A DNA stretch of 64,000 bases from Pseudomonas sp. MTM4 (GTDB lineage Bacteria; Pseudomonadota; Gammaproteobacteria; Pseudomonadales; Pseudomonadaceae). Positions 34,051-42,577 of the stretch are shown here, one piece after another (the first letter of the stretch is position 1; each line of letters starts with the position of its first letter). The position numbers were made by a program, and so were the translations under genes. The stretch covers positions 3,065,501-3,129,500 of the forward strand of contig NZ_CP048411.1 in the NCBI RefSeq assembly GCF_019355055.1, in the 5' to 3' direction. A model generated the notes under the pieces. It saw only the letters and a program-made list of their open reading frames with translations, was not told the DNA's origin and searched no databases.

Positions 34051-35235
34051 ATGAGCTGGGCCGGCCCTTATCAATACGAGATTGGAAAATCCCCCGAGAA
34101 GCAGGAGACGCCGCCCGAAGTCGTTTTCGATGAGCAGGTTCCGACTCTGCTGTGTCTCTCGCATCTTCGCTGGAGCTTTGTCTATCAGCGTCCGCAGCAC
34201 CTAATGTCGCGGTTCGCGCGGGACTTCAACGTGCTCTTTTTCGAAGAGCCCATTCCCACCGAAGACGCCCAGCCCTGGCTGGAAGTCCGCCCGGAAGAGA
34301 ACGGCGTGCAGATACTGATTCCCCGTCTTCCCCAGGGTTGCGGCGGCGAGACGGCCCTGCGCGTCCAGCGCGACCTGCTAGATGGCTACCTGGAAAAGCT
34401 CGGCGTCAACGACCTGATGCTCTGGTACTACACGCCGATGGCGCTCGGTTACGCCGGCCACTTGAAGCCCAAGCTCACCGTCTATGACTGCATGGACGAA
34501 CTCTCCGCGTTTCGCGGCGCGCCACCCGAGCTGGTGGAGCGCGAGCGGGAATTGCTGCAGCGTGCCGACGTGGTCTTTACCGGCGGCTACAGCATCTGGG
34601 AAGCCAAGCGCGAACTGCACGACAACGCGCACGCCTTTCCCAGCAGTGTCGACGTCGCGCACTTCGCCGAGGCGCGTCGGACCCAGGCCGATCCCGACGA
34701 TCAGGCGGAAATCCCGCACCCGCGGCTGGGCTTCTACGGGGTGATCGACGAGCGCTTCGATATCCAACTGGTGGCCGAAGTCGCCGAGAGGCGTCCCGAC
34801 TGGCAGTTCGTGCTTATCGGTCCGGTGGTCAAGATCGATCCGGTGGAGCTGCCGCAGCGCGACAACATTCACTACCTGGGCGGCAAAACCTACGACGAGT
34901 TGCCCAAATACTTGTCGGGGTGGGACGTGGCGATCATGCCCTTCGCGATGAATGAATCGACACGCTTCATCAGCCCGACCAAGACCCCCGAATACCTGGC
35001 CGGCGGTTGCCCGGTGGTGTCTACGCCGATCAGGGACGTGGTGCGCACCTATGGCGACACCGAGATCGTCCATATCGCCGACAGCCCCGATGCGTTCATC
35101 GCCGCGGTGGAGCAGGCGCTCGTCGACAGCCAGGACCGTGACCGCCTGTTGAAAACCGCTGACGAGATCCTCGGCGACATGTCCTGGGATCACACCTCGG
35201 CCCTGATGAAGGAGAAGATGCAATGCGCGATCTGA
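34051..35235 (+). CDS. glycosyltransferase, GT-B fold (GT1/GT4-like)
   Basis: The 394-residue product (ATG at 34051 after GAGAGGTG) has a short N-terminal extension and then LCLSHLRWSFVYQRPQHLMSRFARDFNVLFFEEP, the first Rossmann half. The second half has GFYGVIDERFDIQLVAEVAERRPDWQFVLIGPV and the nucleotide-sugar region MPFAMNESTRFISPTKTPEYLAGGCPVVST with the E-x7-E-like pattern of GT4 enzymes. The sugar donor is not shown; the mutase encoded next makes UDP-galactofuranose an attractive guess. First gene of the operon; its end overlaps glf by 13 bases. Confidence 0.85.
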   Translation: MSWAGPYQYEIGKSPEKQETPPEVVFDEQVPTLLCLSHLRWSFVYQRPQHLMSRFARDFNVLFFEEPIPTEDAQPWLEVRPEENGVQILIPRLPQGCGGETALRVQRDLLDGYLEKLGVNDLMLWYYTPMALGYAGHLKPKLTVYDCMDELSAFRGAPPELVERERELLQRADVVFTGGYSIWEAKRELHDNAHAFPSSVDVAHFAEARRTQADPDDQAEIPHPRLGFYGVIDERFDIQLVAEVAERRPDWQFVLIGPVVKIDPVELPQRDNIHYLGGKTYDELPKYLSGWDVAIMPFAMNESTRFISPTKTPEYLAGGCPVVSTPIRDVVRTYGDTEIVHIADSPDAFIAAVEQALVDSQDRDRLLKTADEILGDMSWDHTSALMKEKMQCAI

Positions 35236-36464
35236 GCCTGCGAGACAGCAATCCCGAACACGCAGGCGGTGGCGCCAGCGATCATTCTTCCAGCCGTCGG
35301 CGCGGCTTCGACTACCTCATCGTCGGCGCCGGATTCGCCGGCAGCGTACTGGCCGAGCGGCTGGCTGCCGGGCTGAACAAGCGCGTGCTGGTGGTCGACC
35401 GGCGACCGCATATCGGCGGCAATGCCTACGACCATTACGATGAAGCCGGCGTGCTGATCCACCGCTACGGGCCGCACATCTTTCACACCAACGCCCAGCG
35501 CATCGTCGACTACCTCTCGCGCTTCACCGAGTGGCGTCCTTACGAGCACCGCGTGCTGGCGCAGGTGGACGGCCAGGAAGTGCCGATCCCGATCAACATG
35601 ACCACGCTGAACAAGCTCTACGGCCTGAACATGACCACCGAAGAGGAGGCGGCTGACTTTCTCGCCAGCCGCGCCGAGCCGGTGGCGGACATCCAGACCA
35701 GTGAAGACGTGGTGATCAATGGCATCGGCCGTGAGCTGTATCAGAAGTTTTTCCGCGGCTATACCCGCAAGCAGTGGGGGCTGGACCCGTCGCAGCTGGA
35801 CAAATCGGTGACCTCGCGCATCCCGACGCGCACCAACACCGATGACCGCTATTTCACCGACACCTTCCAGCAGATGCCCAAGTACGGCTACACCAAGATG
35901 TTCGAGAAGATGCTCGCGCACCCCAACATCAAGGTGATGATCAACACCGACTACCGCGAGATCCGCGACGAGGTGCAGCACGACCACCTGATCTTCTGCG
36001 GGCCGATCGACGAGTATTTTGATTACCGCTTCGGCAAGTTGCCCTACCGTTCGCTGAAATTCGAGCACAAACAGCTCGATCAGGCGCAATTCCAGGCGGT
36101 CGGCACGGTCAACTATCCGAACGAGGACGTGCCCTACACGCGCATCAGCGAGTACAAGCACCTCACCGGGCAGGTCCATCCGAAGACCAGCATCACCTAC
36201 GAATACCCCTCGGCCGAAGGCGATCCCTACTACCCGATCCCGCGGCCGGAAAATGCCGAGCTGTACAAGCGCTACCAGAAGCTCGCCGATGAAACCCCTG
36301 GCGTCACCTTCGTCGGCCGCCTCGGCACCTACAAGTACTACAACATGGATCAGGTCGTGGGCCAGGCGCTGGCGCTGTACAAGCGCATCGAGGAGGCCGA
36401 GCGCGGCCCAGAACCCGGCGAGAGCGTTGAACACAGCCAGTCGCTGGCTGAACAAGCACCCTGA
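35223..36464 (+). CDS. glf: UDP-galactopyranose mutase
   Basis: The 413-residue flavoprotein has an unusual 28-residue polar N-terminal extension before FDYLIVGAGFAGSVLAERLA (FAD site). Family features follow: VLVVDRRPHIGGNAYDHYDEAGVLIHRYGPHIFHT, the QVDGQEVPIPINMTTLNKLY segment, FFRGYTRKQWGLDPSQL, and VGRLGTYKYYNMDQVVGQAL at the C-terminus. It turns UDP-galactopyranose into UDP-galactofuranose, a sugar found in bacterial surface glycans and not in mammals. No other in-frame Met precedes the FAD motif, so the extension is likely real. Confidence 0.95.
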   Translation: MRDLSLRDSNPEHAGGGASDHSSSRRRGFDYLIVGAGFAGSVLAERLAAGLNKRVLVVDRRPHIGGNAYDHYDEAGVLIHRYGPHIFHTNAQRIVDYLSRFTEWRPYEHRVLAQVDGQEVPIPINMTTLNKLYGLNMTTEEEAADFLASRAEPVADIQTSEDVVINGIGRELYQKFFRGYTRKQWGLDPSQLDKSVTSRIPTRTNTDDRYFTDTFQQMPKYGYTKMFEKMLAHPNIKVMINTDYREIRDEVQHDHLIFCGPIDEYFDYRFGKLPYRSLKFEHKQLDQAQFQAVGTVNYPNEDVPYTRISEYKHLTGQVHPKTSITYEYPSAEGDPYYPIPRPENAELYKRYQKLADETPGVTFVGRLGTYKYYNMDQVVGQALALYKRIEEAERGPEPGESVEHSQSLAEQAP

Positions 36465-36477
36465 GGCGAGGCGTACG

Positions 36478-37632
36478 ATGCATCAGCCCACGTTGTTCAA
36501 GAGTTTTTTCATGGGCGGCTTCGAATGCTCGAACCACCGCCGTAGCGATGGGCGGCGTCTCGATCTGCTGGCGGCGACCGGCCATGACCGCTGGGCTGCG
36601 CATGACTATGGCGTACTCCAGCGCCACGGTTTGCGCAGCGTACGTGACGGGCTGCGCTGGCACCTGATCGAACGCACACCGGGCCAATACGACTGGTCGA
36701 GCTTCCTGCCGATGCTGCAGGCCGCGCAGCGTCATGGCACCCAGGTGATCTGGGACCTGTGCCACTACGGCTGGCCGGACGACATCGACATCTGGCGGCC
36801 GCAGTTCGTCGAGCGCTTCGCCCGTTACGCGGCGGCGGCGGCACAGCTGATCAAGGACGAAACCGACACGGTGCCCTTCTATGCGCCGCTCAATGAAATC
36901 TCCTTCTGGGCTTGGGCCGGTGGCGACGAAGCCTATTTCAATCCCATGGCGCGCGGTCGTGGCTTCGAGCTCAAGCACCAACTGGTGCGCGCCACCATCG
37001 CCGCGATGCAGGCGATCCGCGACGTCGAACCGCGAGCACGTTTCGTCCAGGTCGACCCGGCCATTCACGTGGCGGCGGCCAACGACCGCCCCGGGCCGCA
37101 GCGTGAGGCCGAGCGTTTTCGCCAATCGCAGTTCGAAGCCTGGGACATGCTGTGCGGTGAAATCTGGCCGGGCCTCGGCGGTGCGCCGGAATACCTCGAT
37201 GTGTTGGGCGTGAACTATTACTCCGACAACCAGTGGTATCACGGTGATGGCCGCACCATCGAGCGCGACAACCCGGACTATCGGCCCTTCAAAGGCATCC
37301 TCAGCGAAATATGGCAGCGTTACAAACGGCCCTTGCTGATCGCCGAAACCGGTGCCGAGGGCGACTTGCGCGGCGACTGGCTGCGCTACGTCAGCGAGCA
37401 GGCAGGGCTGGCCATGCAGCGCGGTGTGCCGGTGGAGGGCATCTGCCTGTATCCGGTGCTCGACTACCCGGGCTGGACCGACGAGCGCCATTGCCCGGTC
37501 GGGCTGTTGGGCTTCCCCGATGAAAACGGCAACCGCTGCGTGCACGAAGGGCTGGCCGATGAGCTGCGCCTGCAACAGCTGAGATTCAGCCAGTTCAACG
37601 CCGCGCTGCCACTCGCCGAAGCATTGCCATGA
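36478..37632 (+). CDS. clan GH-A glycoside hydrolase-like protein
   Basis: The 384-residue product resembles family 1 type glycosidases in TIM-barrel order: FFMGGFECSNHRR at the start, WHLIERTPGQYDWSSF, and VIWDLCHYGWPDDIDIW. APLNEISFW gives the Asn139-Glu140 acid/base pair, and LLIAETGAEGD has Glu290 as the likely nucleophile. No signal peptide, so it acts in the cytoplasm or is not a secreted hydrolase. In this operon it may trim or rearrange the glycan; substrate unknown. It begins 13 bases after glf and overlaps the next gene by four bases. Confidence 0.75.
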   Translation: MHQPTLFKSFFMGGFECSNHRRSDGRRLDLLAATGHDRWAAHDYGVLQRHGLRSVRDGLRWHLIERTPGQYDWSSFLPMLQAAQRHGTQVIWDLCHYGWPDDIDIWRPQFVERFARYAAAAAQLIKDETDTVPFYAPLNEISFWAWAGGDEAYFNPMARGRGFELKHQLVRATIAAMQAIRDVEPRARFVQVDPAIHVAAANDRPGPQREAERFRQSQFEAWDMLCGEIWPGLGGAPEYLDVLGVNYYSDNQWYHGDGRTIERDNPDYRPFKGILSEIWQRYKRPLLIAETGAEGDLRGDWLRYVSEQAGLAMQRGVPVEGICLYPVLDYPGWTDERHCPVGLLGFPDENGNRCVHEGLADELRLQQLRFSQFNAALPLAEALP

Positions 37633-39434
37633 ACGTACCGGCCCCGCCGCCCAAAGTGAAGCCGCAGGAAGCGCCGGTTCCAGGTCGGCCGGTCGCCTTT
37701 CTCTGGCATTACATCTGTGGTCGACCGTGGCATTTCAGCGGCTTGCTGGCCCTGATCATAGGCGCCGCCAGTTGTGCGGTGGCGGTGCAGTACGGCATGA
37801 AATTGCTGGTGGACGCCATGGCGCAGGGCAGCTCGGATCGAGGTGCCGCCAACGTCTGGCTTCCGTTGGGGCTGTTCATCAGCCTGATCGTTGTCGAAAA
37901 CGTGTTCTGGCGCCTCGGCGGCTGGCTCGGCTGCCGCACGGTGGTGGCCAGCGTGGTGGATATCCGCGTCGATCTGTTCAAGCACCTGACCGGCCATCCG
38001 ATGCGCTATTTCACCGAGCATTTCGCCGGGTCGCTGGGTAACCGTATTTCCGCAGTCGGGCAGGCCGCGGGCGCAATTTATGGCGGATTGGCCTGGAAAA
38101 TCGTTCCGCCAATCGTCGATTTCATCGGCGCGGTGGTGGTGTTGCTGACGGTCGATGTGCGCATGGCGGTGGCGCTGATCCTGTTCGTCGCCATCGTCGC
38201 TGCGCTGATTACCGGGTTCGGCATTCGTGGCCGCGCCAAGCACCAGCGGTTCGCCGCACAGTCGGCGCGGGTCGGCGGTGAATTGGTCGATGCGGTCTCC
38301 AACGTCTGGACCATCAAGGCGTTCTCCGCGCGCGATCGCGAGGCCGAACGCCTGGCCCATGAGATCGGCTATGAAGCCCGCGCCCAGCGGCGCAGCTGGA
38401 TGTATCTGGAAAAAGCGCGGGTCATGCACGACATCTGCCTGTCGGTGATGGCTGGCGGCATGCTGATCTGGGCCATCAAGCTGTGGATCGGTGGGGAAGT
38501 GACCGCCGGTGATGTGGTGCTGGTCAGCGCGCTGACCTTCCGCATCTTGCATGGCTCGCGCGATTTGGCGCTGGCGCTGGTGGACGCCACTCAGCAGATC
38601 GGGGCTATCGACGACACCCTGCGCATCATTGTCCAGCCGCACGGCTTGGAAGACAGCGACGCCCAGCTTTTGCTGGCCGAGGGCGACATCACCTTCGAGA
38701 ACATCAGCTTCAGCTATCCCGATCGCGGTACAGTGTTTCAGCAGCTGGACCTGCACATTCCGGCCGGGCAGAAGGTCGGTGTGGTGGGCTCTTCGGGGGC
38801 CGGCAAGTCGACCCTGATCAACCTCATCCAGCGCCTCGATGACGTGCAGAGCGGGCGCATCCTCATCGACGGTCAGGACATTCGTAGCGTCAGCCAGGAT
38901 AGCCTGCGCGAGAAGATCGCCGTGGTGCCGCAGGAAACCGCATTGTTCAACCGCAGCATTCGGGAAAACATCCGCTACGGCCGCCCGGGCGCCACCGACG
39001 AGGAAGTGATCGCCGCCGCGCGCAACGCCTTCTGCGACGCCTTCATCCGCGAGTTGCCGCAGGGCTACGACACGCTGGTCGGCGAACGCGGCGTGATGCT
39101 CTCCGGCGGTCAGCGTCAGCGGCTGGGCATCGCCCGCGCGTTCCTCAAGGATTCGCCGATTCTGATCCTCGATGAGGCCACTTCGGCGCTCGATACCCAG
39201 TCCGAAGCGGAGATCCAGGCGGCTCTGAACAACTTGGTGCATAACCGCACCGTGGTGGCGGTGGCGCATCGACTGTCCACGCTGTCGAGCTTCGACCGGA
39301 TCATCGTGCTGCGTGACGGCCGCATCGTCGAGGATGGCCCGCCACATGAATTGCGCAGCCGGGGCGGCGAATTCGACGCGCTGTGGCGGATGCAGGCGGA
39401 AGGCTTCAAGCAGCAACCTGATCCGGCTGTATGA
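37629..39434 (+). CDS. ABC exporter with fused membrane and ATPase domains
   Basis: The 601-residue half-transporter has six membrane segments (about 25-320) and an ATPase domain with Walker [27 protein letters not shown] and ILILDEATSALD. It ends VAHRLSTLSSFDRIIVLRDG. It shares layout and many positions with the exporter at 18455. Its place in the glycan operon, overlapping the gene before it, suggests that it exports a lipid-linked or free glycan product of the operon. It would act as a homodimer in the inner membrane. Confidence 0.88.
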   Translation: MNVPAPPPKVKPQEAPVPGRPVAFLWHYICGRPWHFSGLLALIIGAASCAVAVQYGMKLLVDAMAQGSSDRGAANVWLPLGLFISLIVVENVFWRLGGWLGCRTVVASVVDIRVDLFKHLTGHPMRYFTEHFAGSLGNRISAVGQAAGAIYGGLAWKIVPPIVDFIGAVVVLLTVDVRMAVALILFVAIVAALITGFGIRGRAKHQRFAAQSARVGGELVDAVSNVWTIKAFSARDREAERLAHEIGYEARAQRRSWMYLEKARVMHDICLSVMAGGMLIWAIKLWIGGEVTAGDVVLVSALTFRILHGSRDLALALVDATQQIGAIDDTLRIIVQPHGLEDSDAQLLLAEGDITFENISFSYPDRGTVFQQLDLHIPAGQKVGVVGSSGAGKSTLINLIQRLDDVQSGRILIDGQDIRSVSQDSLREKIAVVPQETALFNRSIRENIRYGRPGATDEEVIAAARNAFCDAFIRELPQGYDTLVGERGVMLSGGQRQRLGIARAFLKDSPILILDEATSALDTQSEAEIQAALNNLVHNRTVVAVAHRLSTLSSFDRIIVLRDGRIVEDGPPHELRSRGGEFDALWRMQAEGFKQQPDPAV

Positions 39435-39646
39435 AGCGCGTCGCGGTGTCCTCGCGCAGCCTGCGCTCGCTGGGCTACGACCCTGACGAGCAGGCGCTGG
39501 AAGTGGAGTTTCACAACGGCTCGGTCTATCGCTACGAGCAAGTGCCCGCCGAGGTGGTGCAGGCGCTGCTCGAAGCGGATTCGCTGGGGCGTTATTTCAA
39601 TCAGGTGTTCAAGCCGCAGCACTACAGCTACCTCCGGCTGAAATAG
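39431..39646 (+). CDS. KTSC-domain protein
   Basis: This 71-residue protein consists of one KTSC domain: MKRVAVSSRSLRSLGYDPDEQALEVEFHNGSVYRYEQVP and the end YFNQVFKPQHYSYLRL. The domain is small, widespread, and occurs next to or fused with lysyl-tRNA synthetase, restriction or other enzymes; its role is open. The ATG overlaps the exporter stop by four bases, so it is the last gene of the operon. Confidence 0.88.
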   Translation: MKRVAVSSRSLRSLGYDPDEQALEVEFHNGSVYRYEQVPAEVVQALLEADSLGRYFNQVFKPQHYSYLRLK

Positions 39647-39689
39647 GGTGGGCCGCGCGCCCCGGATCCGCAGGCGGCCCGATACATCG

Positions 39690-39849
39690 TCGGTGCGCGG
39701 AGCGCACCCTAGGAGTTCGTGATCGTGTCGTTTGCCTCAGGCGGCTCCGTAGGGTGGGCTTTAGCCCACAAACGAGGCCGGCGCCGCTGGTGGGCTGAAG
39801 CCCACCCTACTTGCTGAAGCCCACCCTACTTGCTGAAGCCCACCCTACT
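39690..39849 (+). repeat. REP cluster with a short tandem array
   Basis: Contains one copy of the second REP type (GGTGCGCGGAGCGCACCCTA, about 39691-39710), GTAGGGTGGGCTTTAGCCCA at about 39749-39768, an inverted copy at about 39789-39810, and then two more units of the 19-base motif TTGCTGAAGCCCACCCTAC in direct tandem (39811-39848). The gap 39647-39973 holds nothing else. Confidence 0.88.
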
Positions 39850-39973
39850 AGCTGCCCTCCGTACCGACGTGATTGAAGCGTTGCGCTGAACTTCCGCGCC
39901 ACTGTGCGGGCCTCAATCAGACAGGATGCGTCACCACCGAGCGGAGGCTCTTCAGATCAGAAGGGGAAAATCT

Positions 39974-40189
39974 ATGTCGGATCATCACACGTACAAGAAG
40001 ATTGAAATCGTCGGCTCCTCGCGCAACAGCGTTGACGAAGCGATTCAGAACGGTATCGCCGAAGCCAGCAAGTCGCTGCGCAACGTCGAATGGTTCGAGG
40101 TGGGCGAAATTCGCGGCCATGTCGAGAATGGCAAGATCGGCCATTTCCAGGTCACCATGAAAGTCGGCTTCCGCCTCGCCGATAGCTGA
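39974..40189 (+). CDS. dodecin (flavin-binding)
   Basis: The 71-residue product matches the dodecin family: HTYKKIEIVGSSRNSVDEAIQNGIAEASKSLRNVEWFEVGEIRGHVENGKIGHFQVTMKVGFRL. Dodecins assemble as hollow dodecamers in the cytoplasm that store riboflavin or FMN pairs, with the Trp in VEWFEV stacking on the flavin. The ATG at 39974 follows AAGGGG. REPs on both sides; single gene. Confidence 0.93.
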   Translation: MSDHHTYKKIEIVGSSRNSVDEAIQNGIAEASKSLRNVEWFEVGEIRGHVENGKIGHFQVTMKVGFRLADS

Positions 40190-40213
40190 TCGCCGTTGTT
40201 GTTGGCTGCTGGG

Positions 40214-40297
40214 TGGTGGGCTGAAGCCCACCCTACATAGGAGCGGAACACTGCCGGCCGGTAAGGTGGGCCGGGCGGCGCTCCGCTTCAGCCCACC
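40214..40297 (+). repeat. REP doublet after the dodecin gene
   Basis: A standard copy, GGTGGGCTGAAGCCCACCCT at about 40215-40234, and a long variant, AAGGTGGGCCGGGCGGCGCT ... TTCAGCCCACC, at 40263-40297. These are the last REP copies of this type that I see in the window. Confidence 0.88.
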
Positions 40298-40313
40298 AGG
40301 CTCACTTCAGTCC

Positions 40314-41309
40314 TCACCGCAACCCGGCAAGAATCTCGAACGCGCGGTGGCGGTCGGCGGTTTCATAGAAATCGCAGGTGAAGATCAGTTCGTCGGCCCC
40401 GGTCTGCTCCAGCAGAATCTCCAGCCGCGCGCGGATCTTTTCCGGGCCGCCGATCAGCGCCATGCCGAGGAAATTGCCCACCGCGTCCTGCTCGTGTGGC
40501 AGCCATTTGCCCTGCATGCTCTGCACCGGCGGCACCAGTACCAAGCTCTGGCCACGGATCAGCGCCAGGATGCGTTGGTAGGCGGTGGTCGCCAGGTACT
40601 CGGCCTGCTCGTCGGTGTCGGCGGCCATCAGCGGCACGCCAAGCATCACGTAGGGTTTGTCGAGCACCTCGGACGGCTGGAAATTCTCGCGGTACAGGCG
40701 AATCGCTTCATGGGCGTAACGCGGCGCGAAATGCGAGGCGAAGGCGTAGGGCAGGCCTTTGGCGGCGGCCAGCTGCGCACTGAACAGGCTGGAGCCGAGC
40801 AGCCAGATCGGCACGTTACTGCCGACTCCGGGCATGGCGATCACGCGCTGGTTGCGTTGACGCGGGCCGAGCAGTAGCTCCAGCTCCTCGACATCGGCGG
40901 GAAAGTCGTCGGCGCTGCCCATGCGGTCGCGGCGCAGGGCGTGGGCGGTGAACTGGTCGGCACCGGGCGCACGGCCCAGACCGAGATCGATTCGCCCGGG
41001 GTAAAGCGCTTCCAGCGTGCCGAACTGCTCGGCGATCACCAGCGGCGCGTGGTTGGGCAGCATCACCCCGCCGGCGCCCAGGCGAATCCGCGAGGTGCCG
41101 GCCGCCAGATAGCCGATCAGCACGGACGTGGCGGCGCTGGCGATGCCGTCCATGTTGTGATGTTCGGCCACCCAGAAGCGCTCGAAGCCGAGCTTTTCGA
41201 CGTGCTGGGCCAGCGCCAGTGAATTGCGCAAGGCGAGACCGGCGTCGCCGTCATCGCGGATCGGCGCCAGGTCGAGGGTGGAAAAACGGGTGTGTTCGAT
41301 ACGGGACAT
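40314..41309 (-). CDS. LLM-class flavin-dependent oxidoreductase
   Basis: The 331-residue product from the ATG at 41309 is of the luciferase-like monooxygenase type: [72 protein letters not shown], and [17 protein letters not shown]. This is the subgroup with the N-terminal LDLAPI motif, widespread in bacteria and without known substrate. It uses reduced FMN and oxygen. It is 29 bases upstream... in transcription order it follows the lipoprotein gene at 41338-41748, with which it may be cotranscribed. Confidence 0.88.
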   Translation of the reverse strand: MSRIEHTRFSTLDLAPIRDDGDAGLALRNSLALAQHVEKLGFERFWVAEHHNMDGIASAATSVLIGYLAAGTSRIRLGAGGVMLPNHAPLVIAEQFGTLEALYPGRIDLGLGRAPGADQFTAHALRRDRMGSADDFPADVEELELLLGPRQRNQRVIAMPGVGSNVPIWLLGSSLFSAQLAAAKGLPYAFASHFAPRYAHEAIRLYRENFQPSEVLDKPYVMLGVPLMAADTDEQAEYLATTAYQRILALIRGQSLVLVPPVQSMQGKWLPHEQDAVGNFLGMALIGGPEKIRARLEILLEQTGADELIFTCDFYETADRHRAFEILAGLR

Positions 41310-41337
41310 ATCTCTTCTCTCTGCTGGCGGGGCGGGC

Positions 41338-41748
41338 TCAGTAACAGTGCTCCGCTTCGGCGCGGGCCAGTACGTTGTGCTGTTCGTCGCGTAGCCAGCC
41401 CTGCGGCGTGAAGCCCAGCGAGCGTGCCTGAAACAGGTAGCGCCGCCCGGCCTGGAAATCGTCATAGCGGATGACCATGGTACAGCGCAGGTATTGGGTT
41501 TCGCCGAAAATGCCCATCCCGCCGCTACTGATTTCGAATTCATAACGCGCTTCGAGTTCATGTGCGCCGGGGCTGACCTGGAAATAGCGGCCGTCGGGCG
41601 TGCGTCTGTCGTCCAGCTGGTCGGACATGAAGATGTCGCTCGGTTGTGCGCGCAGGTCGACCCAGGCCATGTTCGGATCGGGTGGCGGCAGAGGGCTGGC
41701 GCAGCCGGAAAGGCCGGCGAGCACGAACAGGACAAGGGGCAGACGCAT
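41338..41748 (-). CDS. small lipoprotein, paralogue of the one at 42035
   Basis: The 136-residue product starts at the ATG at 41748 (GGGAGGAA upstream) with a lipoprotein signal [16 protein letters not shown]. The mature part, [32 protein letters not shown] and [16 protein letters not shown], lines up with the neighbouring lipoprotein at 42035-42460. Both keep DPNxAWxxL, a (D)xRYFQVxPGxHxLxxRYxFE core, and a late Cys. Function unknown; the conserved PGxHxL resembles PEGA-like beta folds. Probably outer-membrane anchored. Confidence 0.78.
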   Translation of the reverse strand: MRLPLVLFVLAGLSGCASPLPPPDPNMAWVDLRAQPSDIFMSDQLDDRRTPDGRYFQVSPGAHELEARYEFEISSGGMGIFGETQYLRCTMVIRYDDFQAGRRYLFQARSLGFTPQGWLRDEQHNVLARAEAEHCY

Positions 41749-41830
41749 GGCAGTTCCTCCCAGCGGTCCGCCGTCAGCCCATTGCTGTGGCGGTCCCTGT
41801 CGAGCCTGAGCCAGATCTGGCTGTGTGACA

Positions 41831-41947
41831 ACTACTGCGCTCGGCCATGCTGCGTTAAAAACAGGCTCGTGCGCGAGTCCGATCAAAATGCTCATTTACA
41901 GCTCGTAAACTCACGTGCGAGCCCAGTCCGCTGTTTCGCCTGTTTTG
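41831..41947 (+). repeat. stem-loop repeat family, copy 1
   Basis: Contains CTGCGTTAAAAACAGGCTCG, AATGCTCATTTAC, CTCGTAAACTC and TCGCCTGTTTT; the AAAACAGGC and GCCTGTTTT parts can pair as arms. It stands between the two paralogous lipoprotein genes. Other copies: 48603-48710 (inverted) and 53001-53097. Confidence 0.8.
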
Positions 41948-42034
41948 GTGGGGACGCCTAGTCGTTGCCTGACCTTCACTCGCTACGTTCTCACGGCCTG
42001 AGCGGCAGAGCTTTCAACGGCCAGCAGAGCGAGC

Positions 42035-42460
42035 TCAGCGGATGGCGACACCGCCGCAACCGCGTTCCGTGGCCTTGGCCAGCAGCTGATCATGCTGGTC
42101 GTACAGCCGCGCCCAGGGGCGGAAGCCGTAGCCACCGGCGACCAGGCGATAGCGGGCGCCGGCATCGAAACCGTCGTATTCCAGGGTCAGGCGACAATCA
42201 CGCTCCAGTGCTTCGCTGTCGCCGCCGACATCGGCCGGCCCCACCTCGAAGAGGTAGCGCATGCCCAACTGATGACTGCCGGGCGTCACCTGAAAGTAGC
42301 GGTGATCGTCCAGCGGCCTCGAGTCCACCGCAACGGCCTTGAGTTCGGTTTCGTCACGCGGGGCCAGCTCGATCCAGGCCTGGTTCGGGTCCGGCTGGGG
42401 CATCCATAGGGCGCAACCGCCAAGTGTGGACAGCGCGAGAGCAAGGATCAGGATTCGCAT
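42035..42460 (-). CDS. small lipoprotein, paralogue of the one at 41338
   Basis: The 141-residue product begins MRILILALALSTLGGC, a lipoprotein signal with lipobox LGGC. The mature part, QPDPNQAWIELAPRDETELKAVAVDSRPLDDHRYFQVTPGSHQLGMRYLFEV, matches the neighbour at 41338-41748 at most conserved positions, and DAGARYRLVAGGYGFRPWARLYD matches its second half. A tandem duplication is likely, with the stem-loop repeat inserted between the copies. Function unknown. Confidence 0.78.
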   Translation of the reverse strand: MRILILALALSTLGGCALWMPQPDPNQAWIELAPRDETELKAVAVDSRPLDDHRYFQVTPGSHQLGMRYLFEVGPADVGGDSEALERDCRLTLEYDGFDAGARYRLVAGGYGFRPWARLYDQHDQLLAKATERGCGGVAIR

Positions 42461-42577
42461 GACGAGTCTCCACCGCTGATGGCGCGGTCTGGCTGCGAAG
42501 GCTTGGCTGCCTTCGATAGTTGGGCGGGCTTCGATGTCGTTGTAGGCTCAGCGCACCGACCGAGTAGGTCTTCAAAT

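Noticed and set aside
35190..36455. 421-residue open frame on the minus strand opposite glf
   Set aside because: Antisense shadow of a clearly conserved gene; no protein family features.
37464..39416. 650-residue open frame opposite the ABC exporter
   Set aside because: Low-complexity His/Gln/Asp-rich translation without motifs; mirror of the exporter.
39690..39849. Possible CRISPR array because of short regular repeats
   Set aside because: Units are adjacent REP fragments without unique spacers of constant length.
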